Origin: Phyllobacterium brassicacearum
GTDB taxonomy: Bacteria > Pseudomonadota > Alphaproteobacteria > Rhizobiales > Rhizobiaceae
Direction of reading: 5' to 3'
Length of the DNA stretch: 64,000 nucleotides
NCBI RefSeq assembly: GCF_003010955.1
Contig: NZ_PGGO01000087.1
Location: 1 to 64,000, forward strand
The notes under the pieces are model-generated. The model did no database searches. It was not told the DNA's origin and saw only the letters and a program-made list of their open reading frames with translations. Shown piece after piece: positions 26,273-33,912 of the stretch; within the stretch, counting starts at the first letter, position 1, and every line of letters starts with the position of its first letter. The position numbers and the translations under genes were made by a program.

Positions 26273-26854
26273 TCAGAATGGATTCCAGGTCGGCGACTGC
26301 GTCAATTTCAGATAACCGACATTGACGCCAAGGCGTGCGCCGACGCCTGTCCTTATTGGGACGAGCAGTACCTGGTTGCGTTTTAGCACGTTGAATCCAA
26401 CCCCGGCAAAGAGATAAGCCGAGCCGGCAACACCAACAAAGCGACCATACAAATTCTGTATGTCGTCAAGGTTGTAGACGAGCATCATCACGCGGGAGCC
26501 TTGTCCGCCGAAATCCCAGCCGATCGACGGCCCTTGCCAGAACGTTCTGTGATCGCCGGCGTTCTTGGTGTAGAGCGATCCTTCGCCATAGGTCAGACCG
26601 CCAATCAAGGCCCCTGACCCCTCCTCGCCCAGAACATAACCATTGGGCAAACCGTAGCTCTGGAACACCTTCTCGACAGCCGTAGCGAGCCCACCCGATG
26701 TTGATCCGAAAAACCGTTGACCGGAATTGACGATCTCATCCATCGTATAGGTTTCTTGTGCGCTAGCCGTCTGCGCTTGCGCGACAATGAGTGACACGAT
26801 GGTCAGAAAGAGGAGAAAGCCACGGTTCAAAGACAAGAGTAGAGACGCCATCAT
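26273..26854 (-). CDS. eipA: EipA-like periplasmic envelope integrity protein (DUF1134)
   Basis: 193 residues: signal peptide to about residue 32 (QTASA-QETY) and a DUF1134 beta-barrel-like domain with repeated Gly-rich strands (VLGEEGSGALIGGLTYGEG, WQGPSIGWDFGGQGSRVM, GVGARLGVNVGYLKL). In Brucella, the DUF1134 protein EipA is needed for envelope stress resistance and has been reported as a CtrA target, which fits its place 0.3 kb from chpT and 3 kb from ctrA. AAGGAATT precedes ATG 26854. I did not find a perfect CtrA box upstream. Confidence 0.85.
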   Translation of the reverse strand: MMASLLLSLNRGFLLFLTIVSLIVAQAQTASAQETYTMDEIVNSGQRFFGSTSGGLATAVEKVFQSYGLPNGYVLGEEGSGALIGGLTYGEGSLYTKNAGDHRTFWQGPSIGWDFGGQGSRVMMLVYNLDDIQNLYGRFVGVAGSAYLFAGVGFNVLKRNQVLLVPIRTGVGARLGVNVGYLKLTQSPTWNPF

Positions 26855-27162
26855 AATTCCTTTTGGCTGTTCGCTTCTTTGCCTGACGCCTGGTGCAGAT
26901 CTTGCGTCTGCTTTTCAAATTGAAGCTCTATTTAAGGCGGTAAACCTTGTATAAAAGTTTATGAATTGATCTTGGCATTTCAATGTCCCGCAAAGACCGG
27001 CAAAAACTCAAAGATTTCAGCATTTACAGGCTTTAAGCATGACGTTCTTGCCGATCAGGATCAGGCTATGTAACCAAATGGATCAGAAATCGAAGTGATT
27101 CGCGGCAGCAAGTGATTCGCGATGTCCCTGCGTCAACCAGATAACTTTCAGGAGAATCCATT
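26855..27162. other. Divergent promoter region of eipA and chpT
   Basis: No gene is supported. Around 26930-26945 the sequence TTTAAGGCGGTAAA contains two TTAA-like half-sites on the minus strand, with spacing shorter than the TTAA-N7-TTAA CtrA consensus; it is a weak candidate only. chpT is preceded by CAGGAGAAT, its ribosome site. Confidence 0.4.
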
Positions 27163-27792
27163 ATGACATTGCCCGTCATTCTCTCGGCAACGGACCTCGG
27201 AGCGCTCCTGTCAAGCCGCATCTGCCACGACATCATTTCCCCGGTCGGCGCCATCAACAATGGCCTGGAACTGCTCGAAGAAGGCGGTGCCGACGAAGAT
27301 GCGATGAACCTCATCAAATCCAGCGCACGCAGTGCTTCCGCCCGCCTTCAATTCGCACGCATCGCCTTCGGCGCAGCGGGTTCTGCTGGCGTCCAGATCG
27401 ATACGGGCGATGCGCAGAATGTCGCCAACGAATACATGAAAGGCGAAAAAGCGGAACTGACATGGGAAGGCCCCCGCGTTCTCCTGCCGAAGAACAAGGT
27501 GAAGCTTCTGCTTAATCTCGTCCTCATAGCCAATGCGGCGCTGCCGCGTGGTGGCACTTTGTCCGTGGTGCTGGAGACACCGGACACGCAACCTCGCTTT
27601 GTGCTGACGTCGCGCGGACCAATGTTGCGCGTGCCGCCGAAATTCCTTGAGCTGCACAGTGGCAAGGTGCCTGAAGAGCCCATCGATGCCCATGCGGTCC
27701 AGCCGTACTATGCGCTCCTCCTCGCACAGGAGTCCGGCATGACCATTTCAATTCATGCCACGCCGGAGGAGATTGTTTTCACCGCTGCGTGA
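27163..27792 (+). CDS. chpT: Histidine phosphotransferase ChpT
   Basis: 209 residues. In Caulobacter, ChpT receives phosphate from the kinase CckA and passes it to CtrA and CpdR. The DHp-like helix has SRICHDIISPVGAINNGLEL, with the phosphoacceptor His at residue 22, followed by a degenerate ATPase-like domain (KVKLLLNLVLIANAALPRGG) without ATP-binding boxes. Start ATG 27163 after AGGAGAA. It is followed by a receiver gene and is close to ctrA and sciP. Confidence 0.92.
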   Translation: MTLPVILSATDLGALLSSRICHDIISPVGAINNGLELLEEGGADEDAMNLIKSSARSASARLQFARIAFGAAGSAGVQIDTGDAQNVANEYMKGEKAELTWEGPRVLLPKNKVKLLLNLVLIANAALPRGGTLSVVLETPDTQPRFVLTSRGPMLRVPPKFLELHSGKVPEEPIDAHAVQPYYALLLAQESGMTISIHATPEEIVFTAA

Positions 27793-27911
27793 GACCTTCT
27801 AAAAGTTGCACTAAAATTTACCATCAACCTTGGGTATTTGTTCACCCAAGGGCTGCTAGTCTTTTTGCCGGAAACAGCACAAATTGTGTCTTGCAACGCG
27901 GAGAGCATCCA

Positions 27912-28280
27912 TTGTTACGCTGCATGATCGTTGATGGATCGCCTGTGGTCAGGAAAGTTGCGCGCCGGCTCATCGCCAGCGATACGACTGTTGTGACCAC
28001 AGCTGACACCGGCTATCAGACTGTCGCCGCCTGCAGCGTCGAAATGCCTGATGTGATCATTCTGGACAGCTCCCTGTCCGATATGCCTGCTCCCGACATC
28101 ATCCAACAGGTCCGCGCACTTCCAGGCGGGGAAAACAGCAAAATCTATCTCTGCCTACCTGAAATTGACGTGACCAAGATCATGCGTGCCAAGCGAGCAG
28201 GAGCCGCCGGATATCTGCTGAAACCGTTTAACCGCGCTTCGATCACCGAAATCTTGCCACAGCTTCCGCTGGCAGGCTAA
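27912..28280 (+). CDS. Single-domain response regulator with a degenerate acidic pocket
   Basis: 122 residues, a lone receiver domain. The phosphoacceptor Asp (VIILDSS, D52) and Lys (YLLKPF, K104) are kept, but the second acidic residue of the usual DD pair is Gly (MIVDGSP, D8-G9) and the Thr/Ser switch position appears to be a non-polar residue (IYLCLPE). Start is TTG 27912 after GGAGAG; an ATG at 27924 is too far from that site and would remove the first strand. Its position directly after chpT suggests it takes part in, or competes in, that phosphorelay. Confidence 0.78.
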   Translation: MLRCMIVDGSPVVRKVARRLIASDTTVVTTADTGYQTVAACSVEMPDVIILDSSLSDMPAPDIIQQVRALPGGENSKIYLCLPEIDVTKIMRAKRAGAAGYLLKPFNRASITEILPQLPLAG

Positions 28281-28879
28281 TGCCAGCGGGCGACTCTGAC
28301 CTTCCAATCATTTCATTCGCATCTGCCAAGCGATTGGATGAATGGCTCGCCGCACAGCCGACAACCTCAAAAGGCATCTGGCTCAAGCTCGCAAAGAAAG
28401 ACACGGGGATAGCAAGCGTCTCGCAGTCCGAGGCAATCGAATGCGCCCTGTGCCATGGATGGATCGATGGCCAGGGTAAAAAATTCGACGAACAATACTG
28501 GCTCCTCCGCTTCACGCCGCGAAAGCGCCGCAGCTTATGGTCGGAGAAAAATCGTACCAAGGCGATCGAACTGATTGGCCAAGGCCGCATGACTGCCGCC
28601 GGCCTCGCTGAGATAGAGCGCGCAAAGACCGATGGCAGATGGGATGCAGCCTACGCACCACAGAGCACGGCCACCGTTCCGGATGATCTGCAGCAGGCAT
28701 TGGACGGCAATCCCGCCGCGCACGAAATGTTCAGCCGGCTCGATAGCACCAATCGCTATGCGATCCTTCATAGGGTTCATACGGCAAAGCAGGCGAAAAC
28801 ACGTGCAAGCCGTATCGAAAAATACGTGTCGATGCTGGCCAGGGGTGAAACAATCTACCCAGTGAAGATCAAACCGTAG
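28280..28879 (+). CDS. YdeI/OmpD-associated family protein
   Basis: 199 residues. The pattern FASAKRLDEWLAAQP, KGIWLKLAKKDTG, CHGWIDGQGKKFDEQYWLLRFTPRK and the C-terminal LDSTNRYAILHRVHTAKQAKTRASRIEKYV is that of the YdeI/OmdA family, widespread and functionally unclear. ATG overlaps the stop of the response regulator (TAATG), so it is co-translated with it. Confidence 0.85.
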   Translation: MPAGDSDLPIISFASAKRLDEWLAAQPTTSKGIWLKLAKKDTGIASVSQSEAIECALCHGWIDGQGKKFDEQYWLLRFTPRKRRSLWSEKNRTKAIELIGQGRMTAAGLAEIERAKTDGRWDAAYAPQSTATVPDDLQQALDGNPAAHEMFSRLDSTNRYAILHRVHTAKQAKTRASRIEKYVSMLARGETIYPVKIKP

Positions 28880-28954
28880 ACCTTGCACAATCGTCCAAGA
28901 TTGCGCTTAGGTATCGGATTACAACTCCTTCGTTTCAATCACGAGGAGTTGCAG

Positions 28955-29341
28955 ATGCAGACGGACCAAGCACAAAAGCCCTACAACGCGATCAATCTTT
29001 CTAAAAAGTTCGAGCTTTTCTCGGAGCAATGGCTTCCAAAGGTCGTGGCTGAGCTCAATGATTACCAGTTCAAGATTGCGCGGATCGAAGGCGATTTCGT
29101 CTGGCACGATCATCCCGAAACAGACGAGGCGTTCATTGTTCTCGAGGGTGAACTTCGGATCGACTTTCGCAACGGTGCCGTCCACTTGAAGGCAAGTGAA
29201 ATGTTCATCGTTCCAAAGGGAGTCGAACACAAGCCGTTCGCCGAAAAAGAAGTCAAGCTGATGCTGATTGAGCCGCGCGGGGTCCTGAATACCGGTCACG
29301 AGGGCGGCGAGCGCACCGCACAGAACGACGTATGGATTTGA
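28955..29341 (+). CDS. Small cupin-domain protein
   Basis: 128 residues, one cupin barrel. Metal ligands are likely in WHDHPETDEAFIVLEGELRI (two His and Glu) and in GVEHKPFAEKE (His). Start ATG 28955 follows GAGGAG; the longer frame from 28883 has no ribosome site. Such stand-alone cupins may be isomerases, dioxygenases or sensors; substrate unknown. It converges on ctrA across a shared terminator. Confidence 0.82.
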   Translation: MQTDQAQKPYNAINLSKKFELFSEQWLPKVVAELNDYQFKIARIEGDFVWHDHPETDEAFIVLEGELRIDFRNGAVHLKASEMFIVPKGVEHKPFAEKEVKLMLIEPRGVLNTGHEGGERTAQNDVWI

Positions 29342-29363
29342 TGCACGAAGTGTCCCGAGCAAA

Positions 29364-29392
29364 ACAAAAGGCTCCGCAATGCGGAGCCTTCT
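29364..29392. terminator. Bidirectional terminator between the cupin gene and ctrA
   Basis: Arms AAGGCTCCGC and GCGGAGCCTT with a 3-nt loop. On the minus strand the stem is followed by TTTTGTTTT, a good U-tract for ctrA; on the plus strand by CTTCAATTCT, a weaker one. Confidence 0.85.
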
Positions 29393-29413
29393 TCAATTCT
29401 GTTCGCACGCAGA

Positions 29414-30115
29414 TCAGGCGATTTCGCGCATTTCCGTTGCGTCAGGCTCACGCAGCACATAGCCGCGGCCCCAGACGGTTTCGATGTAGTTAATACCGTC
29501 CGAAGCTGAGTCGAGCTTCTTGCGCAACTTGCAGATGAAGACATCGATGATCTTGAGTTCTGGCTCGTCCATACCGCCGTAGAGGTGGTTGAGGAACATT
29601 TCCTTGGTGAGCGTCGTACCCTTGCGGAGCGATAGAAGCTCCAGCATCTGGTATTCCTTGCCGGTGAGGTGAACGCGCTGGCCGCTGACTTCAACCGTCT
29701 TGGCATCAAGATTGACGATCAGATCGCCGGTGGTGATGACCGACTGGGCATGCCCCTTCGAACGGCGCACGATCGCGTGGATACGGGCAACTAGTTCGTC
29801 CTTATGGAAAGGCTTGGTCATATAGTCGTCAGCGCCAAAGCCGAGGCCGCGAACCTTGTCCTCGATGCCGGCCATGCCAGAGAGAATGAGGATCGGTGTT
29901 TTCACCTTCGACAGACGCAAGGTCCTCAGGACTTCATAACCGGACATGTCCGGCAGGTTGAGGTCGAGGAGGATGATATCGTAGTCGTAGAGCTTGCCGA
30001 GATCGACACCCTCTTCGCCCAGATCCGTCGTATAAACATTGAAGCTTTCCGACTTGAGCATCAACTCGATGCTCTGGGCCGTTGCACTATCGTCTTCGAT
30101 TAAAAGAACCCGCAT
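29414..30115 (-). CDS. ctrA: Master cell-cycle response regulator CtrA
   Basis: 233 residues. OmpR/PhoB-type: receiver with phosphoacceptor D51 ([12 protein letters not shown]), acidic pair EDD and Lys in [10 protein letters not shown], then a winged-helix DNA-binding domain ending [11 protein letters not shown]. Matches CtrA in length and sequence. It activates and represses many cell-cycle, flagellar and envelope genes and in Caulobacter blocks the origin. Start ATG 30115 ([10 protein letters not shown]); the frame is open upstream but this is the known N-terminus. The C-terminal tail ends in hydrophobic residues, as in proteolytically regulated CtrA. Confidence 0.97.
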   Translation of the reverse strand: MRVLLIEDDSATAQSIELMLKSESFNVYTTDLGEEGVDLGKLYDYDIILLDLNLPDMSGYEVLRTLRLSKVKTPILILSGMAGIEDKVRGLGFGADDYMTKPFHKDELVARIHAIVRRSKGHAQSVITTGDLIVNLDAKTVEVSGQRVHLTGKEYQMLELLSLRKGTTLTKEMFLNHLYGGMDEPELKIIDVFICKLRKKLDSASDGINYIETVWGRGYVLREPDATEMREIA

Positions 30116-30604
30116 ATCATTCCCCTTTTCCCGCCGCTGAAATGGGTTGCTGTGCAATCCCGAAGTCAGGTCGCGAAACAAGCCGTTTCCATAACGTTAA
30201 GATTGCCACCGAATGGTTAACAAAATCTAATTCCGATTTGCAAGTGCCTTTGACTCTTAAATTAAGGATCGTAGGCACAGCATTGATTCATAAGGTCAAG
30301 TCGCCCGTCAAAAACCATCAGATTGAACTTCAGGTTCCAGCCTTAAGCGATTCATTCGACTCGATAAATTCCCTGCCTAAAAACTTCAGGTTTCGATTTA
30401 CCGAGCTTTAAGTCTTAAGGCGTATGATTAATGCTGAACGTAAAGGAAAGGTTACCAGAGAGGTCAGCCTTTAAGTTTTTGTTTCATTTTCCCGAAGTGA
30501 TTCGGGTGAAATGGCGGCCGGATGATCGTTGTCAGGGTTTCGGCCCAAGGTTTTGGCGGCGTTTGGGTACCGGCTTTATGTAAGGCGTTTAGGGGGTTGT
30601 ACAG
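30116..30604. promoter_or_regulatory. ctrA upstream region with a cluster of GANTC sites
   Basis: A 489-bp gene-free stretch between ctrA and a FliJ-like gene. GANTC, the CcrM methylation site, occurs at 30252, 30285, 30349, 30358 and 30499, five in about 250 bp where roughly one is expected by chance. TTAA-rich words are common (TTAAC at 30217, followed seven bases later by TAATT), near to the CtrA consensus. In Caulobacter ctrA transcription depends on CcrM methylation and on CtrA itself. No exact promoter is assigned. Confidence 0.55.
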
Positions 30605-30988
30605 ATGAAATCGCATGAAGGTTTGGTTCGGCTCAAGCTCTTTCAGGTCAAGGAAAAACGCCGCCAGCTCGGCCAGCTCGACCTGATGATGGGCGAGTTT
30701 GAACGCATGGCCGCCGAACTGGACGCGCAGATCCTGTCCGAGGAAAAAAAGGCCGGCATTACCGACATTTCACATTTCGCCTATCCGACGTTCGCCAAAG
30801 CAGCGCGCCAGCGCCGCGACAACCTGTTTGTATCGATCCGCGACCTGAAGGCTCAGAAAGACGATGCCGAAGCGGCGCTTGTCGAGTCGGAAGCGGAACT
30901 TGCCAAGGCCGAAGCGCTTGAACAGCGCGATGGCAGGCCGCGTGACGAGGAAATGCCCGTCACCGACCGGCGCGCGATGATCGGTTAG
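30605..30988 (+). CDS. fliJ: FliJ-like protein
   Basis: 127 residues, almost all alpha-helical coiled coil (VKEKRRQLGQLDLMMGEFERMAAELDAQI, then RQRRDNLFVSIRDLKAQKDDAEAA in shorter pieces), the shape of FliJ chaperones of flagellar export. In rhizobia a FliJ-like gene next to ctrA is common, as I recall. No other flagellar gene is in the window, so the assignment rests on shape and synteny. Confidence 0.7.
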   Translation: MKSHEGLVRLKLFQVKEKRRQLGQLDLMMGEFERMAAELDAQILSEEKKAGITDISHFAYPTFAKAARQRRDNLFVSIRDLKAQKDDAEAALVESEAELAKAEALEQRDGRPRDEEMPVTDRRAMIG

Positions 30989-31073
30989 CTGAACCGCTCT
31001 TGGGAATTTGCTGGCACCGGAAGCGACGAAAATCGCGTCCGGTGCCCGTCAGCCTGAAGTTATCGGAAGATCT

Positions 31074-31370
31074 TCAACGTTGCTGGATCACATCGGCCCA
31101 CTCTTCGTGCCGAAGAGACTGGGCGCGCATGAATGGACACAGCGGAATGATCTTCCATCCCCCTGCCCGCGCGTCTTCTACCGCATGCAGTGCCAGTGCC
31201 TGGCCAACGCCCTGGCCACGCAACGCATCGGGCACCGCGGTGTGATCGACGATAATCAGATGCGGGCTCGCGCGCGAAAAGGTCATCTCTGCTTCATGAC
31301 CTGACACGACGGCCACATAGCGCCCACCCTTTTCCGTCTCTTCTTTTTCGATCTTGATTTCGTTCGTCAT
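31074..31370 (-). CDS. GNAT-family N-acetyltransferase (YjdJ-like)
   Basis: 98 residues, a minimal GNAT fold. The acetyl-CoA motif is RGQGVGQALALHAVEDARAG, with the two strands EMTFSRASPHLIIVDHTAV before it. Small members of this family occur in many bacteria with unknown acceptors. ATG 31370 gives MTNEIKIEKEE; the frame continues upstream to 31412 but lacks supporting features. Confidence 0.82.
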   Translation of the reverse strand: MTNEIKIEKEETEKGGRYVAVVSGHEAEMTFSRASPHLIIVDHTAVPDALRGQGVGQALALHAVEDARAGGWKIIPLCPFMRAQSLRHEEWADVIQQR

Positions 31371-31450
31371 TGACCTGCTCCTTGACGCATGTGGCATCCT
31401 GCCTTCATGCATAGGTTAGATCAGCTTTCAAGGTGCAGCGGAACGTCACC

Positions 31451-31909
31451 ATGACGATGAGACTTTTCATTCCCTTCTTTCTGTTCCTCGCCACATTCTC
31501 GCTTGCACTTGGACTGTCCATGCCGCTGATGAACGTCAGCAGGCTGTATTTCTTCGATGACAACCCATCGCTCCTCGGCATCATTGGTTCGCTCTGGACT
31601 GGCGGCGACTGGCTTCTCGCATTGATCGTTGCGCTGTTTTCCGTAATCCTCCCCATCACCAAGCTGGCCGTCGCGCATTTGGCGGCGGCGCAAGTGGCGG
31701 CCGCCAGGCATATTCTGCACCGCTGGATTGGCATCCTGTCAAAATGGTCCATGCTGGATGTGCTGCTTGTGGCACTCGTTATTTTCGGTGCAAAGACGAG
31801 CGGGCTCGCGACGGCGATCGCCCAGCCTGGCCTGTGGTTTTTCACCGCCTCGGCAATCCTGTCAGCCGTGGCAACGCATTTCATCGTCCGGCAAGAGACG
31901 ACCGCATAA
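31451..31909 (+). CDS. Paraquat-inducible protein A (PqiA) family membrane protein
   Basis: About 152 residues with four hydrophobic helices: MRLFIPFFLFLATFSLALGL, the segment around LLALIVALFSVILPITKLAV, WSMLDVLLVALVIFGAKTSG and WFFTASAILSAVATHFIV. LPITKLAV and SMLDVLLVALVI are PqiA-domain marks. PqiA proteins act with MCE-type lipid transport systems in enterobacteria; here only one half-domain exists and no MCE gene is nearby. Start is uncertain: ATG 31451, ATG 31457 or GTG 31433. Confidence 0.78.
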   Translation: MTMRLFIPFFLFLATFSLALGLSMPLMNVSRLYFFDDNPSLLGIIGSLWTGGDWLLALIVALFSVILPITKLAVAHLAAAQVAAARHILHRWIGILSKWSMLDVLLVALVIFGAKTSGLATAIAQPGLWFFTASAILSAVATHFIVRQETTA

Positions 31910-31912
31910 GCG

Positions 31913-31943
31913 AAGGGGCTGGCCTCGCGGCCAGCCCCTTCTA
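31913..31943 (+). terminator. Strong intrinsic terminator after the PqiA-like gene
   Basis: A 12-bp GC-rich stem (AAGGGGCTGGCC / GGCCAGCCCCTT) with a TCGC loop, followed by CTATT. It lies between convergent genes and may serve sciP as well. Confidence 0.85.
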
Positions 31944-31958
31944 TTCATGCACCATCAT

Positions 31959-32234
31959 CTAATGACGATATTGCTGTATCCGGGTCGTTCTGAGACCAGC
32001 CAGTCCATGATCGGAGATCGAGGACTGCCAGGACAGGAACTCTTCCACCGTCAAAGTATAGCGCTGGCAAGCCTCCTCAAGACTAAGAAGACCACCGCGT
32101 ACAGCGGCAACCACCTCAGCCTTGCGGCGAATAACCCAACGCCGCGTGTTCGCGGGTGGAAGATCGGCGATGGTCAGCGGGCTGCCATCCGGGCCGATTA
32201 CGTATTTTACTCTCGGTCGAACAAGATCGGTCAT
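31959..32234 (-). CDS. sciP: SciP-type CtrA inhibitory protein (DUF1153)
   Basis: 91 residues, a helix-turn-helix of the DUF1153 family. The core RRWVIRRKAEVVAAVRGGLL, SLEEACQRYTLTVEEFLSWQ matches SciP, which in Caulobacter binds CtrA and blocks CtrA-dependent transcription in newly replicated cells. ATG 32234 (MTDLVRPRVKYVIGPDG) is the natural start; the frame runs eight residues further without a ribosome site. Near ctrA and chpT, so the three core actors lie together. Confidence 0.92.
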   Translation of the reverse strand: MTDLVRPRVKYVIGPDGSPLTIADLPPANTRRWVIRRKAEVVAAVRGGLLSLEEACQRYTLTVEEFLSWQSSISDHGLAGLRTTRIQQYRH

Positions 32235-32533
32235 TGTACTCTCTACACTAAACTTCAAGACCTATCGCAGCTGACATTACAGTCAGGGCTTTAATAATTG
32301 CCTAAACCGTCAGTCATTCTCTGGTAACTTCGGTTAATGGATTGGCGTCGTTTTCGTTAAACTCTGCACGAACTTCGGAAATTTCAGCATTTCACCAGCA
32401 AAGGGTCTAGCCTTCCGCCGGAGGAGAAAAGCGCATCGTTTGCGACTTCCTGTTGGCAAGGCCGGGTCAATAACCTATATAGGCCCAATAACAGCACTGC
32501 GCCTTTATGCCGCTGCCAGAACCGGATCCGCTT

Positions 32534-33721
32534 ATGACACTGAATAGTCTCGATCTACCGGGAAGACCGGAAGACACCCGTATCGTCGTTGCCATGTCTG
32601 GCGGCGTGGATTCTTCTGTTGTGGCCGGTATCCTCAAACGTCAGGGCTATGATGTCGTCGGCGTCACGTTGCAGCTCTATGATCATGGCGCATCCACCCA
32701 CCGTGCCGGTTCCTGCTGTGCCGGACAGGATATCGAAGACGCACGCCGCGTATCGGAGCGCCTGGGTATCCCGCATTATGTCCTCGACTATGAAGCACGT
32801 TTCCGCGAGGCCGTGATCGATCCGTTCGCCGCGAGCTATGTCAGCGGCGAGACGCCGATTCCTTGCGTTTCCTGCAACCAGACCGTCAAGTTTGCCGACC
32901 TCCTGCAGACGGCCCGCGATCTCGGCGCCGATGCTTTGGCGACAGGTCACTACATCCGCAGCCACGCCAATGGCGTGCATCGTGCCCTCTATCGTCCGGT
33001 CGATACCGACAAGGACCAGAGCTATTTTCTTTTCGCCACCACGCAGGAGCAGATCGACTATCTGCGCTTTCCGCTCGGCGGCATGACCAAGACGGAAACC
33101 CGTGCGATTGCCGAAGAACTGGGCCTCACGGTGGCCAACAAGCAGGACAGCCAAGACATCTGCTTCGTGCCCCAGGGCAAATATTCGGACATCATTTCGA
33201 AGCTCAAGCCGGGAGCCGCCAATCCCGGCGATATCGTCCACATCGACGGCCGCGTGCTTGGCCGCCATGAAGGCATCGTGCATTACACTATCGGCCAGCG
33301 CCGCGGCATTGGGGTCGCCACTGGCGACCCGCTCTATGTCGTTCATCTCGATGCGCAGAACGCGCGTGTCATCGTCGGACCGCGCGAAGCGCTGGAAACC
33401 CGAAAAGTTTTCTTACGCAACGTCAACTGGCTTGGCGACGGCCCCTTGTCGGATATTCCGGAAGGTGGCGTCGAAGTCTACGCCAAGGTCCGTTCAACCC
33501 GTCCGCCGCGCCCGGCTGTGCTGCATCATCAGGGTGGCGATACCTGGGTCGAGCTCGTCGACGGCGAAAGCGGCATCGCACCGGGTCAGGCGTGCGTGCT
33601 CTATTCTGATGACAGCAACACCGCGCGTGTCTTCGGCGGCGGCTTCATCGGTCGCTCGGAACGGGCACCGCAAGCCGAAGCCATGCTGAAGCGCCTCGCG
33701 CAGCAAGGGCAGCACGCCTAG
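32534..33721 (+). CDS. mnmA: tRNA 2-thiouridine(34) synthase MnmA
   Basis: 395 residues. Adds sulfur to wobble uridine of tRNA-Lys, -Glu and -Gln using the Tus relay or equivalent. PP-loop motif [15 protein letters not shown] binds ATP; catalytic cysteines lie in [11 protein letters not shown] and [14 protein letters not shown]-terminal domains include [19 protein letters not shown] 32534 ([10 protein letters not shown]) is chosen over ATG 32507, which adds nine residues; neither has a strong ribosome site. Housekeeping gene. Confidence 0.95.
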   Translation: MTLNSLDLPGRPEDTRIVVAMSGGVDSSVVAGILKRQGYDVVGVTLQLYDHGASTHRAGSCCAGQDIEDARRVSERLGIPHYVLDYEARFREAVIDPFAASYVSGETPIPCVSCNQTVKFADLLQTARDLGADALATGHYIRSHANGVHRALYRPVDTDKDQSYFLFATTQEQIDYLRFPLGGMTKTETRAIAEELGLTVANKQDSQDICFVPQGKYSDIISKLKPGAANPGDIVHIDGRVLGRHEGIVHYTIGQRRGIGVATGDPLYVVHLDAQNARVIVGPREALETRKVFLRNVNWLGDGPLSDIPEGGVEVYAKVRSTRPPRPAVLHHQGGDTWVELVDGESGIAPGQACVLYSDDSNTARVFGGGFIGRSERAPQAEAMLKRLAQQGQHA

Positions 33722-33726
33722 CGCCC

Positions 33727-33905
33727 CTTATCTCTCCCCTTGTGGGAGAGAAAGGATTTTCTTGGATTTAGCCTCTTTGCTAAATCCTTAGAAAATCCAA
33801 GTGAGGGGATAAGTCGCTGGTGGAAAATCGCCTCTCTTGCGATTTCTAGCACTTAGCAAGAGCTAAGATGCTGAAATCGCTTTCTCCCCCACAATGGGGG
33901 AGATA
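33727..33905. repeat. Composite palindromic repeat element between mnmA and the aminotransferase gene
   Basis: The gap between these convergent genes is made almost wholly of hairpins. CTCTCCCCTTGTGGGAGAG lies at 33732-33750. GGATTTTC (33754-33761) pairs with GAAAATCC (33791-33798), with an inner GGATTTAG/CTAAATCC stem. A third GAAATCGC-type pairing follows, and TCTCCCCC/GGGGGAGA closes the element at 33883-33903. This looks like a mosaic of rhizobial intergenic repeats and may act as a terminator for both genes. Confidence 0.75.
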
Positions 33906-33912
33906 GTCAGCA

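Noticed and set aside
26930-26945. CtrA box upstream of eipA
   Set aside because: The half-site spacing does not fit TTAA-N7-TTAA, so I list it only as weak and not as a site.
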